The notes under the pieces were generated by a model. The model was given only the letters and a program-made list of their open reading frames with translations, was not told where the DNA came from and made no database searches. Positions 19,164 to 27,249 of a DNA stretch of 64,000 nt are shown here, one piece after another (the first letter of the stretch is position 1; each line of letters starts with the position of its first letter). Source of the stretch: Candidatus Krumholzibacteriota bacterium (GTDB lineage Bacteria; Krumholzibacteriota; Krumholzibacteriia; JAJRXK01); the NCBI GenBank assembly GCA_029262065.1, contig JAJDAC010000046.1, forward strand, positions 62,001-126,000, read 5' to 3'. A program made the position numbers and the translations under genes.

Positions 19164-19189
19164 CGCTATTAAAATCAATGGCTTATAAT
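19160..19189 (+). promoter_or_regulatory. sigma-70-like promoter candidate for the lysine aminotransferase
   Basis: TTAACG (19160-19165), an 18-base spacer and a perfect TATAAT (19184-19189) in a local AT-rich patch, overlapping the glcF stop. It would give a 5' leader of about 300 bases before the ATG at 19496. The -35 box matches consensus at four of six positions. Confidence 0.4.
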
Positions 19190-19495
19190 CGAACCTGGCC
19201 GGCCGTGAGGGCCGTGGGTTTTCGCCCTCCCGTGCCTGCGATAGAATTGACGTGGGCGGTCGCCTTCGCGCGGCGGTCCAAAGGTCGGTGCGGGGTATGT
19301 CCGCAGGTATACCTCGTATCTCCGCGAACTAGCGGGTTCTGGCGGGTGGAGGCACGTTGAGTCGCAGTGCCAATGCTTCGCTGGCCCCGTCCCGCATCGA
19401 CGCTTAAACTATCCAGCCAGTTGCTCTCCACCGGTCGTCGATCATTCCACCGATTGTCCCTGCCGGTCTTGTCTCAAACCCTCCGGGAGGGGCCG
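19164..19495 (+). other. 332-base leader/intergenic region before lat
   Basis: No coding frame with protein character. It contains a stable hairpin, GGGGTAT (19292-19298) with ATACCTC (19309-19315) around a ten-base loop, and several smaller GC inverted repeats. I found no match to the lysine riboswitch signatures I know, nor to 6S, SRP, RNase P or tmRNA landmarks. Confidence 0.5.
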
Positions 19496-20836
19496 ATGGC
19501 GGACGCCACCAAGAAACTGAAGCTGCACAAGGTTGCGACCGACCAGGTCCATTCGATCATCGGCCGTTCGATGCTCAAGGACGGCTTCCCGTTCGTAGTG
19601 GATCTGGACAAGAGCGAGGGCTCCTACCTGGTGGACAAGGTCACCGGCAAGCGCACCCTCGACTTCTTCAACTACTTCGCTACGCAGCCGCTAGGGCACA
19701 ATCATCCGGCGATGACCGATCCGGAGTTCATGGAGCACATTGGTCGGGTGGCCATCACCAACCCGAGCAACAGCGATTTCTACACCGAGGACATGGCGGC
19801 CTTCGTCGACATGCTTCACCAGACGGCGCAGCCCAAGAGTCTGCCCCATCTGTTCATGGTGTCCGGCGGTGCGTTGGCCGTGGAGAACGCGATGAAGACC
19901 GCGTTCGACTGGAAGTTCCAGAAGCGCGCCGCGCGCGGCCTGCCCGACGACGAAGACCTGAGCATACTGCACTTCCGCGAGGCGTTTCATGGACGCACGG
20001 GATACACCATGAGCCTCACGAACACCGAAGCCAACAAGGTCCGTTGGTTTCCCAAGTTCGATTGGCCGCGGGTGAGCAATCCCAAGATCGTATTTCCGCT
20101 CGAGGACAACCTGGCCCAGGTGGAAGAAGCGGAAGAGCGCTCACTGGCCGAGATCCGGTCGGTGTTCGAGCACGCGGGTGACCGCGTGGCCGGAGTCATC
20201 GTGGAGCCTATCCAAGGTGAAGGCGGCGACAATCACTTCCGTTCTTCCTACATGCACGCGCTGCGCGAGATCACTCGCGACAACGAGGCACTGCTGATCG
20301 TGGACGAGGTGCAGACGGGCGTGGGCACCACCGGAACCTGGTGGGCCCACGAGCATCACGGCATCAAGCCGGACGTTCTGTGTTTCGGCAAGAAGATGCA
20401 GGTGTGTGGAATCCTGGCGGGGCCGCGGGTCGACGAAGTGGATTCGGTGTTCTCGGTTTCCAGCCGCATCAACTCCACGTGGGGGGGCAGCCTGGTCGAC
20501 ATGGTTCGCGCCACGCGCTACCTGCAGGTCATCGAGGCCGAGGGCCTGGTACAGAACGCGGCCGAACGCGGCGAACAGTTCCTGGTTCGACTCTGGGAAT
20601 TGGCCGGTGTGCACCCGCACCTGGTGTCGAACGTGCGAGGCAAGGGCCTGTTCGTGGCGTTCACGTTGCCCACGCGCGAACAACGAGACCGGTTGCTCGA
20701 CGTGAGTCGTGAGCACGGGATGATGGCGTTGGCGTCGGGACCCAACTCGGTGCGTTTTCGTCCGCCGCTTACCGTGTCCAGCGCCGAGATCGAGCAGGCC
20801 GTCGAGATTCTCGACACGGCCCTGGCCCTACTCTAG
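19496..20836 (+). CDS. lat: L-lysine 6-transaminase
   Basis: 446-residue class III PLP aminotransferase that moves the epsilon-amino group of lysine to 2-oxoglutarate, giving 2-aminoadipate semialdehyde. Lat-specific wording is clear: KVATDQVHSIIGRSML near the start, FFNYFATQPLGHNHP, FREAFHGRTGYTMSLTNT, the VDEVQTGVGTTG motif and the PLP lysine region CFGKKMQVCGI. ATG 19496 follows GGGAGGGG. The next step of lysine breakdown (semialdehyde dehydrogenase) is not in the window. Its stop TAG shares the CTAG with the stop of the convergent potassium-channel gene. Confidence 0.92.
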   Translation: MADATKKLKLHKVATDQVHSIIGRSMLKDGFPFVVDLDKSEGSYLVDKVTGKRTLDFFNYFATQPLGHNHPAMTDPEFMEHIGRVAITNPSNSDFYTEDMAAFVDMLHQTAQPKSLPHLFMVSGGALAVENAMKTAFDWKFQKRAARGLPDDEDLSILHFREAFHGRTGYTMSLTNTEANKVRWFPKFDWPRVSNPKIVFPLEDNLAQVEEAEERSLAEIRSVFEHAGDRVAGVIVEPIQGEGGDNHFRSSYMHALREITRDNEALLIVDEVQTGVGTTGTWWAHEHHGIKPDVLCFGKKMQVCGILAGPRVDEVDSVFSVSSRINSTWGGSLVDMVRATRYLQVIEAEGLVQNAAERGEQFLVRLWELAGVHPHLVSNVRGKGLFVAFTLPTREQRDRLLDVSREHGMMALASGPNSVRFRPPLTVSSAEIEQAVEILDTALALL

Positions 20837-21879
20837 ATCCGGTCGCTGTATTTCGCGGCCGCACCGTGGTTCAGTTCGCCCCGGCGGCCGCAGTGTTCCT
20901 GGGTGCCGATCACCAGCAGCAACGACCCGGCGTGGAGCACCACGCTGGGATCGGGATTCAATTCCGATCCCGCGGGGCCGCGAATGCCAATGACCAAGGC
21001 CCCTGTGCGCTCGCGCAGGTTCAGATCCTGCAGCGTACTCCCGGCCAGTTCGCTTCCTTCGTTCACCAGTACCTGTTCGATTTCCACGGCGAAGCTGTCC
21101 TGGGGGTCGGAGAAGAACTCGAAGAAGTCCATGGCGCTGGGGTTCATGGCCAGATGCGCCATGCGATTGCCGCTGGTGGAGTAGGGAGACACCACGCGGT
21201 CGGCACCGATCTGGACCAGGCGTCGGACCGTGTCGGGCTTTCCGGCCCGAGCGACCACCCACACCTTGTTGTTGAGGGCCTTCGCGGTCAGCGTGATGAA
21301 CACGTTCTGGGTGTCGCTGTCGACGCAGGCGACCAAACCGGCGGCGCGTTTGATACCCGCGTCCCACAGGGTCTGTTCTTCTTCGGCGCTTCCCACTACG
21401 TGGGCGATACCGCCGCGCTCCAAATCGGGTTCGTCCCCCTGCTCGATGACGACGACCGCCTTGCCGGCGTTCGTGAGGTCGTGGGCGACCTGACGGCCCA
21501 CTCGGCCGTAACCGCAAACGATATAGTGTTCCGACATCTGCCGGATGATCTTGTCCATGCGCCGCCGCCTCCGGACTCCTGTGAATTCACCTTCAAGCAC
21601 GAACTGGATGGCCATGGCCGCGGCATTGGCCACCACGCCCACGCCGCCTACCAGCAATACGAACGTCCATATGCGGCCAGCCTCGGAAAGCGGCTGAACC
21701 TCGCCGTAGCCCACCGTCGTAACCGTGATGAGCACCATGTACAGGCTGTCGCTCCAGCTCCAGCCTTCGATCAGACGAAAACCCACGGCGCCCACGAAGC
21801 ACAACGTGAGGGCCATCGCGCTGGCCATGAGGGCGCGGCGACTCAGCGAATCCTTGGGTGGTGTGGGGGAACTCTTCAT
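20833..21879 (-). CDS. two-helix potassium channel with RCK (TrkA-N/TrkA-C) domains
   Basis: 348 residues. Two membrane helices (about 18-38 and 70-92) flank a pore loop with the selectivity filter TVGYGE. A TrkA-N Rossmann domain follows (IVCGYGRVGRQVA as the nucleotide-binding glycine loop, then VIEQ at the end of the second strand), and the C-terminal TrkA-C region starts near residue 250. This is the MthK/Kch plan, in which ligand binding to the RCK ring gates the pore. AAGGGA precedes ATG 21879. It diverges from adenosine deaminase and converges on lat with shared stop bases. Confidence 0.93.
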   Translation of the reverse strand: MKSSPTPPKDSLSRRALMASAMALTLCFVGAVGFRLIEGWSWSDSLYMVLITVTTVGYGEVQPLSEAGRIWTFVLLVGGVGVVANAAAMAIQFVLEGEFTGVRRRRRMDKIIRQMSEHYIVCGYGRVGRQVAHDLTNAGKAVVVIEQGDEPDLERGGIAHVVGSAEEEQTLWDAGIKRAAGLVACVDSDTQNVFITLTAKALNNKVWVVARAGKPDTVRRLVQIGADRVVSPYSTSGNRMAHLAMNPSAMDFFEFFSDPQDSFAVEIEQVLVNEGSELAGSTLQDLNLRERTGALVIGIRGPAGSELNPDPSVVLHAGSLLLVIGTQEHCGRRGELNHGAAAKYSDRI

Positions 21880-22022
21880 TGTCCCTTGGGGCGCCAGCGA
21901 GTTACTCGCGTTGGCCTATTGCCTTACAGGCATTGGCCGGATTCGTAAAGAAATCAAACCCGTGGCCGCTTCCGCGGGCCGCTGCTACCGTGAATGGAAC
22001 CAAAATCACAGGAGTCGACCCT

Positions 22023-23099
22023 TTGGACGTGACCCCAGAGCTGCTGCGTCAGCTACCCAAGACCGACCTTCATCTGCATCTCGACGGCAGCCTGCGCCTG
22101 ACCACGGTTCAGGACTTGGCTCGTGAGCGCGGCATTGCCCTGCCCGCCGACGACCTCAAGGGCCTACGGGATATCCTAGAGGTCGGCATGGAGTGCGAGA
22201 GTCTGGAGGAATACCTGCGGGCCTTCAGCATTACGGTGCCCCTGTTGCAGGACGCCGAGGCGCTGACCCGTACCTCATTTGAGCTGGCCGAGGACGCCCA
22301 CCGCGAAAACGTACTCTACGCCGAGATTCGGTATTCGCCGCTGCTGCACCGCGAAGGTGGTTTATCGCTGGACGAGGTGATCACCGCGGTGGAGCGTGGA
22401 CTCACCAGGGCGCGCGATCAGTTCGGTATCCGCACGGGACAGATCCTGTGCGGAATCCGTCATATCAGCCCCGAGAGTTCGCTCGAGCTGGCGCGGTTGG
22501 CCGTGGATTGGAAGGGTCGCGGCGTGGTGGGTTTCGACCTGGCGGGCGCCGAGCGCGACTATCCCGCCAAGGATCATCGCGAGGCGTTCTACCTGGTCCA
22601 GAACAACAATGTGAACATCACCATCCACGCCGGCGAGGCCTTCGGTCCGGCCAGTATCCACCAGGCTCTTCACTACTGCGGGGCGCATCGTATCGGTCAT
22701 GGCGTGCGCCTGCGCGAAGATGAAGATCTGTTGCAGTACGTGAACGACCATCGCATTCCGCTGGAAATCTGTCCCACCAGCAACGTGCAGACGAAAGCAG
22801 TGCCCAGCCTGGCCGAACACAGTCTTCCGTTCTATCTGGATCGGGGTCTGCGCGTGACCATCAACACCGACAATCGACTGATCTCGGGAACCGACGCCTC
22901 GCGCGAACTATGGGTGGTGGCCAAGCAGTTCGACCTGAGCCTGGCCCAGATGGTCGATCTGGTGGTGGCGGGTTTCAAGAGCGCGTTCCTGCCCCTGCCC
23001 AGCAAGGTGCGGCTGCTCGAGGAAGTGTTCGCGCGGTTGCAGGCGTTGGGTATTCCCTACGCCCAGGAGATCTCACGCCGTCGGCGGAGCAACCTCTGA
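22023..23099 (+). CDS. add: adenosine deaminase
   Basis: Zinc hydrolase converting adenosine to inosine; 358 residues from TTG 22023, chosen because AGGAG (22010-22014) lies eight bases upstream and the family motif DLHLHLDGSL begins soon after. The zinc and catalytic residues are present: HxH in LHLHLDG, HAGEAFGP with the catalytic Glu, RIGHGVRL, and TDN in NTDNRLISGT. Animal and E. coli enzymes have TDD here; the TDNRL form is one I associate with other bacterial adenosine deaminases. The 3' end overlaps the convergent methyltransferase gene by 27 bases. Confidence 0.93.
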   Translation: MDVTPELLRQLPKTDLHLHLDGSLRLTTVQDLARERGIALPADDLKGLRDILEVGMECESLEEYLRAFSITVPLLQDAEALTRTSFELAEDAHRENVLYAEIRYSPLLHREGGLSLDEVITAVERGLTRARDQFGIRTGQILCGIRHISPESSLELARLAVDWKGRGVVGFDLAGAERDYPAKDHREAFYLVQNNNVNITIHAGEAFGPASIHQALHYCGAHRIGHGVRLREDEDLLQYVNDHRIPLEICPTSNVQTKAVPSLAEHSLPFYLDRGLRVTINTDNRLISGTDASRELWVVAKQFDLSLAQMVDLVVAGFKSAFLPLPSKVRLLEEVFARLQALGIPYAQEISRRRRSNL

Positions 23100-23717
23100 T
23101 CGACAGCCCGTCAGTTCGTCGGCGCCCGGCTCCGTGATTCGTGGTTGCATGGCGTCGAGTTGGGCGCGAAACGTGTAGGCGGCCACGCCAAACGCCACGG
23201 CCACGTTCAGCGATTCCTTGCGACCGGCCATGGGTAGTTCCACGGCCGCATGGCACTCGGCCAGCGTTTCATCGCTGATCCCGGTCACTTCGTTGCCAAC
23301 CACGAATGCCATGGGGGCCGGCCATTGGACCTGGGCGATCTCGACGCTGCGGTTGGTGTGTTCCAGGGCCAGCACCTTGTAGCCCCGTTCACGTAGCCAA
23401 CGACACGCCTGCGGCGCGGCGCTCCAGTACTGCCACGGCACGTAGTCGGTGGCGCCCAGCGCCGTCTTGTCGATTTCGCGCCGCGGTGGGTGGGGGGTGT
23501 ACCCGCAGAGGAACAGCTGTTCCAGCCGGGCTGCGTCGGCCGTGCGAAACATGCTGCCCACGTTCCACATGCTCCGGATGTTTTCGAGTACCGCGATGAT
23601 CGGCAGCCGAGGCTGCTCTTCTAGTTCATCGTCGGTGGGGCGTTGTCGTGTGAGTTCCGCCGCCGAGAGTTTGCGGCCGGCGGCGAGTATGGTCGCCCGA
23701 GGTTGCGTTTGACCCAT
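23073..23717 (-). CDS. SpoU/TrmH-family RNA 2'-O-methyltransferase
   Basis: 214-residue SPOUT methyltransferase. The three motifs are visible: NIRSMWNVGSMFRTADA (motif 1), AFVVGNEVTGIS (motif 2) and ELPMAGRKESLNVAVAFGVAAY (motif 3, with the knotted SAM-binding loop). A short N-terminal region contains ELTRQRPTDDEL, seen in some rRNA or tRNA methyltransferase branches; I cannot tell which RNA is modified. It begins 11 bases after a small protein gene that follows the DEAD-box helicase, so a three-gene RNA-processing operon is likely. The 3' end overlaps adenosine deaminase on the other strand. Confidence 0.88.
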   Translation of the reverse strand: MGQTQPRATILAAGRKLSAAELTRQRPTDDELEEQPRLPIIAVLENIRSMWNVGSMFRTADAARLEQLFLCGYTPHPPRREIDKTALGATDYVPWQYWSAAPQACRWLRERGYKVLALEHTNRSVEIAQVQWPAPMAFVVGNEVTGISDETLAECHAAVELPMAGRKESLNVAVAFGVAAYTFRAQLDAMQPRITEPGADELTGCRSEVAPPTA

Positions 23718-23728
23718 TCGTCGATCCC

Positions 23729-23992
23729 CTACCGGTCGCCCTGTCCCCGCCGGAACGATTTGATGTTGGCCTGCGAGCGTTGGGCCGATGGCCCGGAGCC
23801 GCGGTTTCCGGTGCGCTTGTCGGTATCACCAAGCACTTCAACCGAGCCGTCGGCCACGAGCTTCTTGAACTCGGCGTGCTCGATCGCGTTGTCGGCGATC
23901 TGGGCCACGCGCGCGGGTCCCAGGTGAAGCGTCTTGCCGCCCGGCAGGGGCACGCGAAGCGGGCGCGAGGTCTTGTTCTTTATCTCTTTCAT
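23729..23992 (-). CDS. small conserved-looking protein between helicase and methyltransferase
   Basis: 87 residues of unknown function. The first 58 or so (MKEIKNKTSRPLRVPLPGG then LHLGP, IADNAIEHAEFKKLVADG, SVEVLG) read like a compact beta-rich domain with one helix; the last 28 are Arg, Ser and Gln rich, basic and probably disordered. Basic tails of this kind often bind RNA. It lies 28 bases after the helicase stop and 11 bases before the methyltransferase start. The start ATG 23992 follows a CTGACATG context with no strong ribosome site. Composition and operon placement argue that it is real. Confidence 0.7.
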   Translation of the reverse strand: MKEIKNKTSRPLRVPLPGGKTLHLGPARVAQIADNAIEHAEFKKLVADGSVEVLGDTDKRTGNRGSGPSAQRSQANIKSFRRGQGDR

Positions 23993-24020
23993 GTCAGCAA
24001 TCCTGAGGTACGGGAGGTGG

Positions 24021-25682
24021 TCAGTGCGAATGGCCGCCGCGAGCCAGGGAGATGTTCATGGGCTGGCCGCACACGCGGACTTTCTGGAGATGCTGGAAAG
24101 CATGATTGGGCATGCCCTCGGGCAGGTCCACCAAACTGAAGGTGTCGAAGATCTTGATCTGACCGATGTACTGGCCGTCGATCCCAACCTCGTTGGCCAA
24201 TGCACCCACGATGTTCTTGGGTTGGGCGCCGTGATCGAGCCCAACTTCGATGCGGTAGCACACCATGCGGCCCTGGGGCGGTCCGCCCTTCCCGCGCCGA
24301 GGGTCGCGCCGTCGTCCGCCGGGGCGATCGTCACGGCGGAACTCGCGGTCTTCCCGCGGAGCGCGCTCTTCCTTGACGATCAACGGGCGCTCGAGCTGCA
24401 GCAGGTACGTCATGGCCGCCGCGATCTCACGCAGGTCCTTGTTGTGTTCCTGTCGGTACTGCTCGACCACTTCTTCGAAGAACCCAAGTTCTTGCGACTC
24501 GATGGTGGCGGTGATCTTGTCCTTGAACTGATCGATTCGACGCGTGGCCAGGTCTTCTCGCGTGGGCAGCTGCATTTCTTCGATAGGCTGGCGTGTCGCA
24601 CGCTCGATGGCGCGCAACATGTGTCGCTCGCGAGGGGCCACGAAGAGGATAGCCTCACCCTTGCGTCCAGCTCGTCCGGTGCGTCCGATGCGATGTACAT
24701 AGGACTCGGTGTCGATGGGAATGTCGTAGTTGAGTACGTGGGAAATACGTTCCACGTTCAATCCGCGTGCGGCCACGTCGGTGGCCACGACGATGTCGAT
24801 GGACTTGCGTTTCAGACGATCCACGGTCTGCTCACGCTGTTTCTGCGGGATATCTCCGTTCAGAGCCGCGCTGGAGTAACCACGGGCTTCGAGTTTCTCC
24901 ACCAGCGCGACCGTGGCGTTCTTCGTGCGAACGAAGATGAGCATCGCATCGAACGGTTCCACTTCCAGAATGCGGGTCAGCGCATCCAGTTTGTGGGTGC
25001 CAGTGACCCGCCAGAACCGTTGGGTGGTGGTCTCGACCGTGCTGGTCTTGCTTTCGATGCGTACTTCCACCGGGTTGCGCAGATGCCGCTGGGCGACCCG
25101 GCGGATCTGCGCCGGCATGGTGGCCGAGAACAGTGCGATCTGTCGTTCCTCGGGGGTGTGGTCGAGGATCCACTCCACGTCGTCGAGGAACCCCATCTTC
25201 AGCATCTCGTCGGCCTCGTCCAGTACCAGCGTTTTCAGGCGAACCAGCTTCAGGGTCTTGCGGCGAAGGTGGTCCATGACCCGGCCTGGCGTTCCTACTA
25301 CCACGTGGACTCCGCGTCGCAGCCTCTGCAGTTGAATGTGCATGGGCTGACCGCCGTACACCGGCAGGACGTGGAAGCCCTTGAGGTGGCGGGCGTAGGT
25401 CTGGAAGGCCTCGGCCACCTGGATCGCCAGTTCGCGGGTGGGAGTGAGGACCAGGATCTGGGGCTCGCTGACCGACATATCCAGGCAACTGAGCAGGGGC
25501 AGGGCGAAGGCGGCGGTCTTGCCGGTACCCGTCTGGGCCTGCCCCAGCAGGTCGCGCCCCTCGAGCAGCGAGGGGATGCTTTCGGCCTGGATGGGTGACG
25601 GCGATTCGTAACCCACCTCGGCGATTGCCGCGAGAATCGGGGCGGAGAGCGCCAATTCGTCGAAGCGGACGGCGGAAGACAT
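24021..25682 (-). CDS. deaD: DEAD-box RNA helicase with DbpA-type RNA-binding domain
   Basis: 553 residues from ATG 25682 (GGAG five bases upstream; a longer upstream frame is not supported). All DEAD motifs are present: the Q motif (YESPSPIQ), AQTGTGKT, PTRELA, TPGR, DEAD in LVLDEADEM, SAT, ARGLNV and HRIGRTGRAG. After an Arg-rich linker (about 445-470) comes a DbpA-like RNA-binding domain (MVCYRIEVGLDHGAQPKNIV and IGQIKIFDTFSLVDLP). Such helicases act in ribosome assembly and cold adaptation. It is the first gene of the set followed by the 87-residue protein and the SpoU methyltransferase. Confidence 0.94.
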   Translation of the reverse strand: MSSAVRFDELALSAPILAAIAEVGYESPSPIQAESIPSLLEGRDLLGQAQTGTGKTAAFALPLLSCLDMSVSEPQILVLTPTRELAIQVAEAFQTYARHLKGFHVLPVYGGQPMHIQLQRLRRGVHVVVGTPGRVMDHLRRKTLKLVRLKTLVLDEADEMLKMGFLDDVEWILDHTPEERQIALFSATMPAQIRRVAQRHLRNPVEVRIESKTSTVETTTQRFWRVTGTHKLDALTRILEVEPFDAMLIFVRTKNATVALVEKLEARGYSSAALNGDIPQKQREQTVDRLKRKSIDIVVATDVAARGLNVERISHVLNYDIPIDTESYVHRIGRTGRAGRKGEAILFVAPRERHMLRAIERATRQPIEEMQLPTREDLATRRIDQFKDKITATIESQELGFFEEVVEQYRQEHNKDLREIAAAMTYLLQLERPLIVKEERAPREDREFRRDDRPGGRRRDPRRGKGGPPQGRMVCYRIEVGLDHGAQPKNIVGALANEVGIDGQYIGQIKIFDTFSLVDLPEGMPNHAFQHLQKVRVCGQPMNISLARGGHSH

Positions 25683-25896
25683 GAGGCTCCGATTGCGATG
25701 AGATTCGGGGAAGGGCAGCGCGGCGATCTGGCCGTGACCGGGAATTGATCCCCAACCTAACACTCTATGGGTCGTGAGGCACGGCTAGACGTGGTTTGGG
25801 CCCGTGGATCGGACCGGGAGGGTCGAGCGGTGCCTCCGTTCGTGCTAGTCTCGCGGGCCCTTCATTCGATTCAGGGCACGAGGCAAGGAGACGACC

Positions 25897-26961
25897 TTGG
25901 GGAACCATTCCAGCCCAGACGGAGAACGCGTGCGCGCGGTAGGCATGCTCTCCGGCGGACTCGACAGTACGCTGGCGCTGGCCCTCATGCGCGAGCAGGA
26001 CATCGACGTGGTGGGTGTGAATTTCAGCACCGGATTCTGCCTGACCGATCATCACCAGAAGGTTCATCGCGAGGGCACTGACCCCAAGAAACTGCGTAAC
26101 GGAGCGTTGAAGATCGGCGCCGACTTCGAGGTGCCGGTCGAGATCATCGATATCGCCGACGAATACATGAACGTGGTGAAGTATCCACGCTACGGCTACG
26201 GTACGCACGTCAACCCCTGTGTCGACTGCCGGATTCTCATGATGACACGAGCGCGTGAGTTCATGGAGAAGATTGGGGCGCAATTCGTCTTCACCGGTGA
26301 AGTGCTTTCGCAGCGCCCCAAGAGTCAGCATCGCGACGCGCTGCGTACCATCTCCATCCAGAGCGGCTTGTCCGATCGTCTGGTACGACCTTTGTCGGCG
26401 CGATTGCTGGCCCCTACCTGGCCCGAGCGAGCGGGGCTGTTGGACCGTGAAAAACTCATGGGGTTCCACGGTCGCGATCGCAATCCGCAGTTCGAACTGG
26501 CCCGGCGATTCGGCATCGAAGAGTGGGAGCAGCCGGCCGGTGGATGTTGTTTCCTGACCGATGCAAACTACGCGGTCAAGGTGTTCGACATGTTCGAGCA
26601 TACCGACCGCGACACGGTCACGCGCGATGACATGCTGTTGTGCAAGGTGGGCCGACATTTTCGGCTCGACGCCAACGCCAAGGTCATCGTCGGTCGCTTC
26701 CCCGAAGAAGATGCTTTCCTCAAGAATTTCGGCGGAGCTCGCCCGCGCCTGTCGGCCGTCGACCACAAGGGTTCGTTGGCGTTGCTGGAAGGCGAAGTGA
26801 GTCCCGAGACATTGTCGCGAGCGGCGCGCATTGCCGCGCGGTACTGCGCGGGCAAGCGAGACGCGGAAGTCCGCGTGCGGATAGACCACGCCGGAACCGA
26901 GCAGGTGCTGGAAGTTCCGCCCTACCAGCCCGAAGAGTGTGAGGCCTGGATCTTGCGATGA
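25897..26961 (+). CDS. PP-loop tRNA thiolation-type enzyme with NFACT-R-like tail
   Basis: 354 residues beginning at TTG 25897 (AAGGAG six bases before). The N-terminal PP-loop SGGLDS at 19-24 binds ATP and adenylates RNA in MnmA/ThiI-like enzymes. Cysteines that could carry sulfur lie in VNPCVDC (about 108-111) and GGCC (about 213-216). The C-terminal 120 residues, with CKVGRHFRL and AKVIVGRFPEE, resemble the NFACT-R domain, a combination described for predicted RNA-sulfur enzymes. It overlaps the TusA-like gene by ATGA, which supports a sulfur-transfer role. The modified base is unknown. Confidence 0.8.
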   Translation: MGNHSSPDGERVRAVGMLSGGLDSTLALALMREQDIDVVGVNFSTGFCLTDHHQKVHREGTDPKKLRNGALKIGADFEVPVEIIDIADEYMNVVKYPRYGYGTHVNPCVDCRILMMTRAREFMEKIGAQFVFTGEVLSQRPKSQHRDALRTISIQSGLSDRLVRPLSARLLAPTWPERAGLLDREKLMGFHGRDRNPQFELARRFGIEEWEQPAGGCCFLTDANYAVKVFDMFEHTDRDTVTRDDMLLCKVGRHFRLDANAKVIVGRFPEEDAFLKNFGGARPRLSAVDHKGSLALLEGEVSPETLSRAARIAARYCAGKRDAEVRVRIDHAGTEQVLEVPPYQPEECEAWILR

Positions 26962-27191
26962 GCGGCGAAGACGTGCTTGATACGCGCGGTTCGCTGTGTC
27001 CGCAGCCGATTCTCGACCTGGCGAAACGCCTGAGCCAGGTACCGGTGGGAACGGTGGTTTGCGTCGTCTCGGACGACGCGGCCTTCCCGTTCGATCTCGA
27101 AGCCTGGTGTGCCGGTCATCGGCACGAGTTTCTCGGTTGCACCACGCAGGGCCATGACCATACCGGGCACGTGAAGAAATCGCACGAGTAG
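26958..27191 (+). CDS. tusA: TusA-family sulfur carrier
   Basis: 77-residue carrier with the family signature: DTRGSLCPQPILDLAKRL, in which the Cys of CPxP carries a persulfide. Length matches TusA (about 80). A short His-rich end (GHDHTGHVKKSHE) extends past the usual fold. It starts at ATG 26958 inside the last codons of the PP-loop gene (4-base overlap), so the two are probably made together, with TusA handing sulfur to the PP-loop enzyme (inference). Confidence 0.9.
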   Translation: MSGEDVLDTRGSLCPQPILDLAKRLSQVPVGTVVCVVSDDAAFPFDLEAWCAGHRHEFLGCTTQGHDHTGHVKKSHE

Positions 27192-27249
27192 GCAGCTTTT
27201 GCCCCGTTCGTAGATTGATCCACGCAGATGCCATTGTCCGGAGCCCACG

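Noticed and set aside
19164-19495. Lysine riboswitch or a 6S-like RNA
   Set aside because: I could not find the conserved blocks of either; only generic hairpins are visible.
23934-25598. A 554-codon plus-strand frame opposite the DEAD-box helicase
   Set aside because: The minus strand carries every helicase motif; the plus frame is His/Gln/Val biased and matches nothing.
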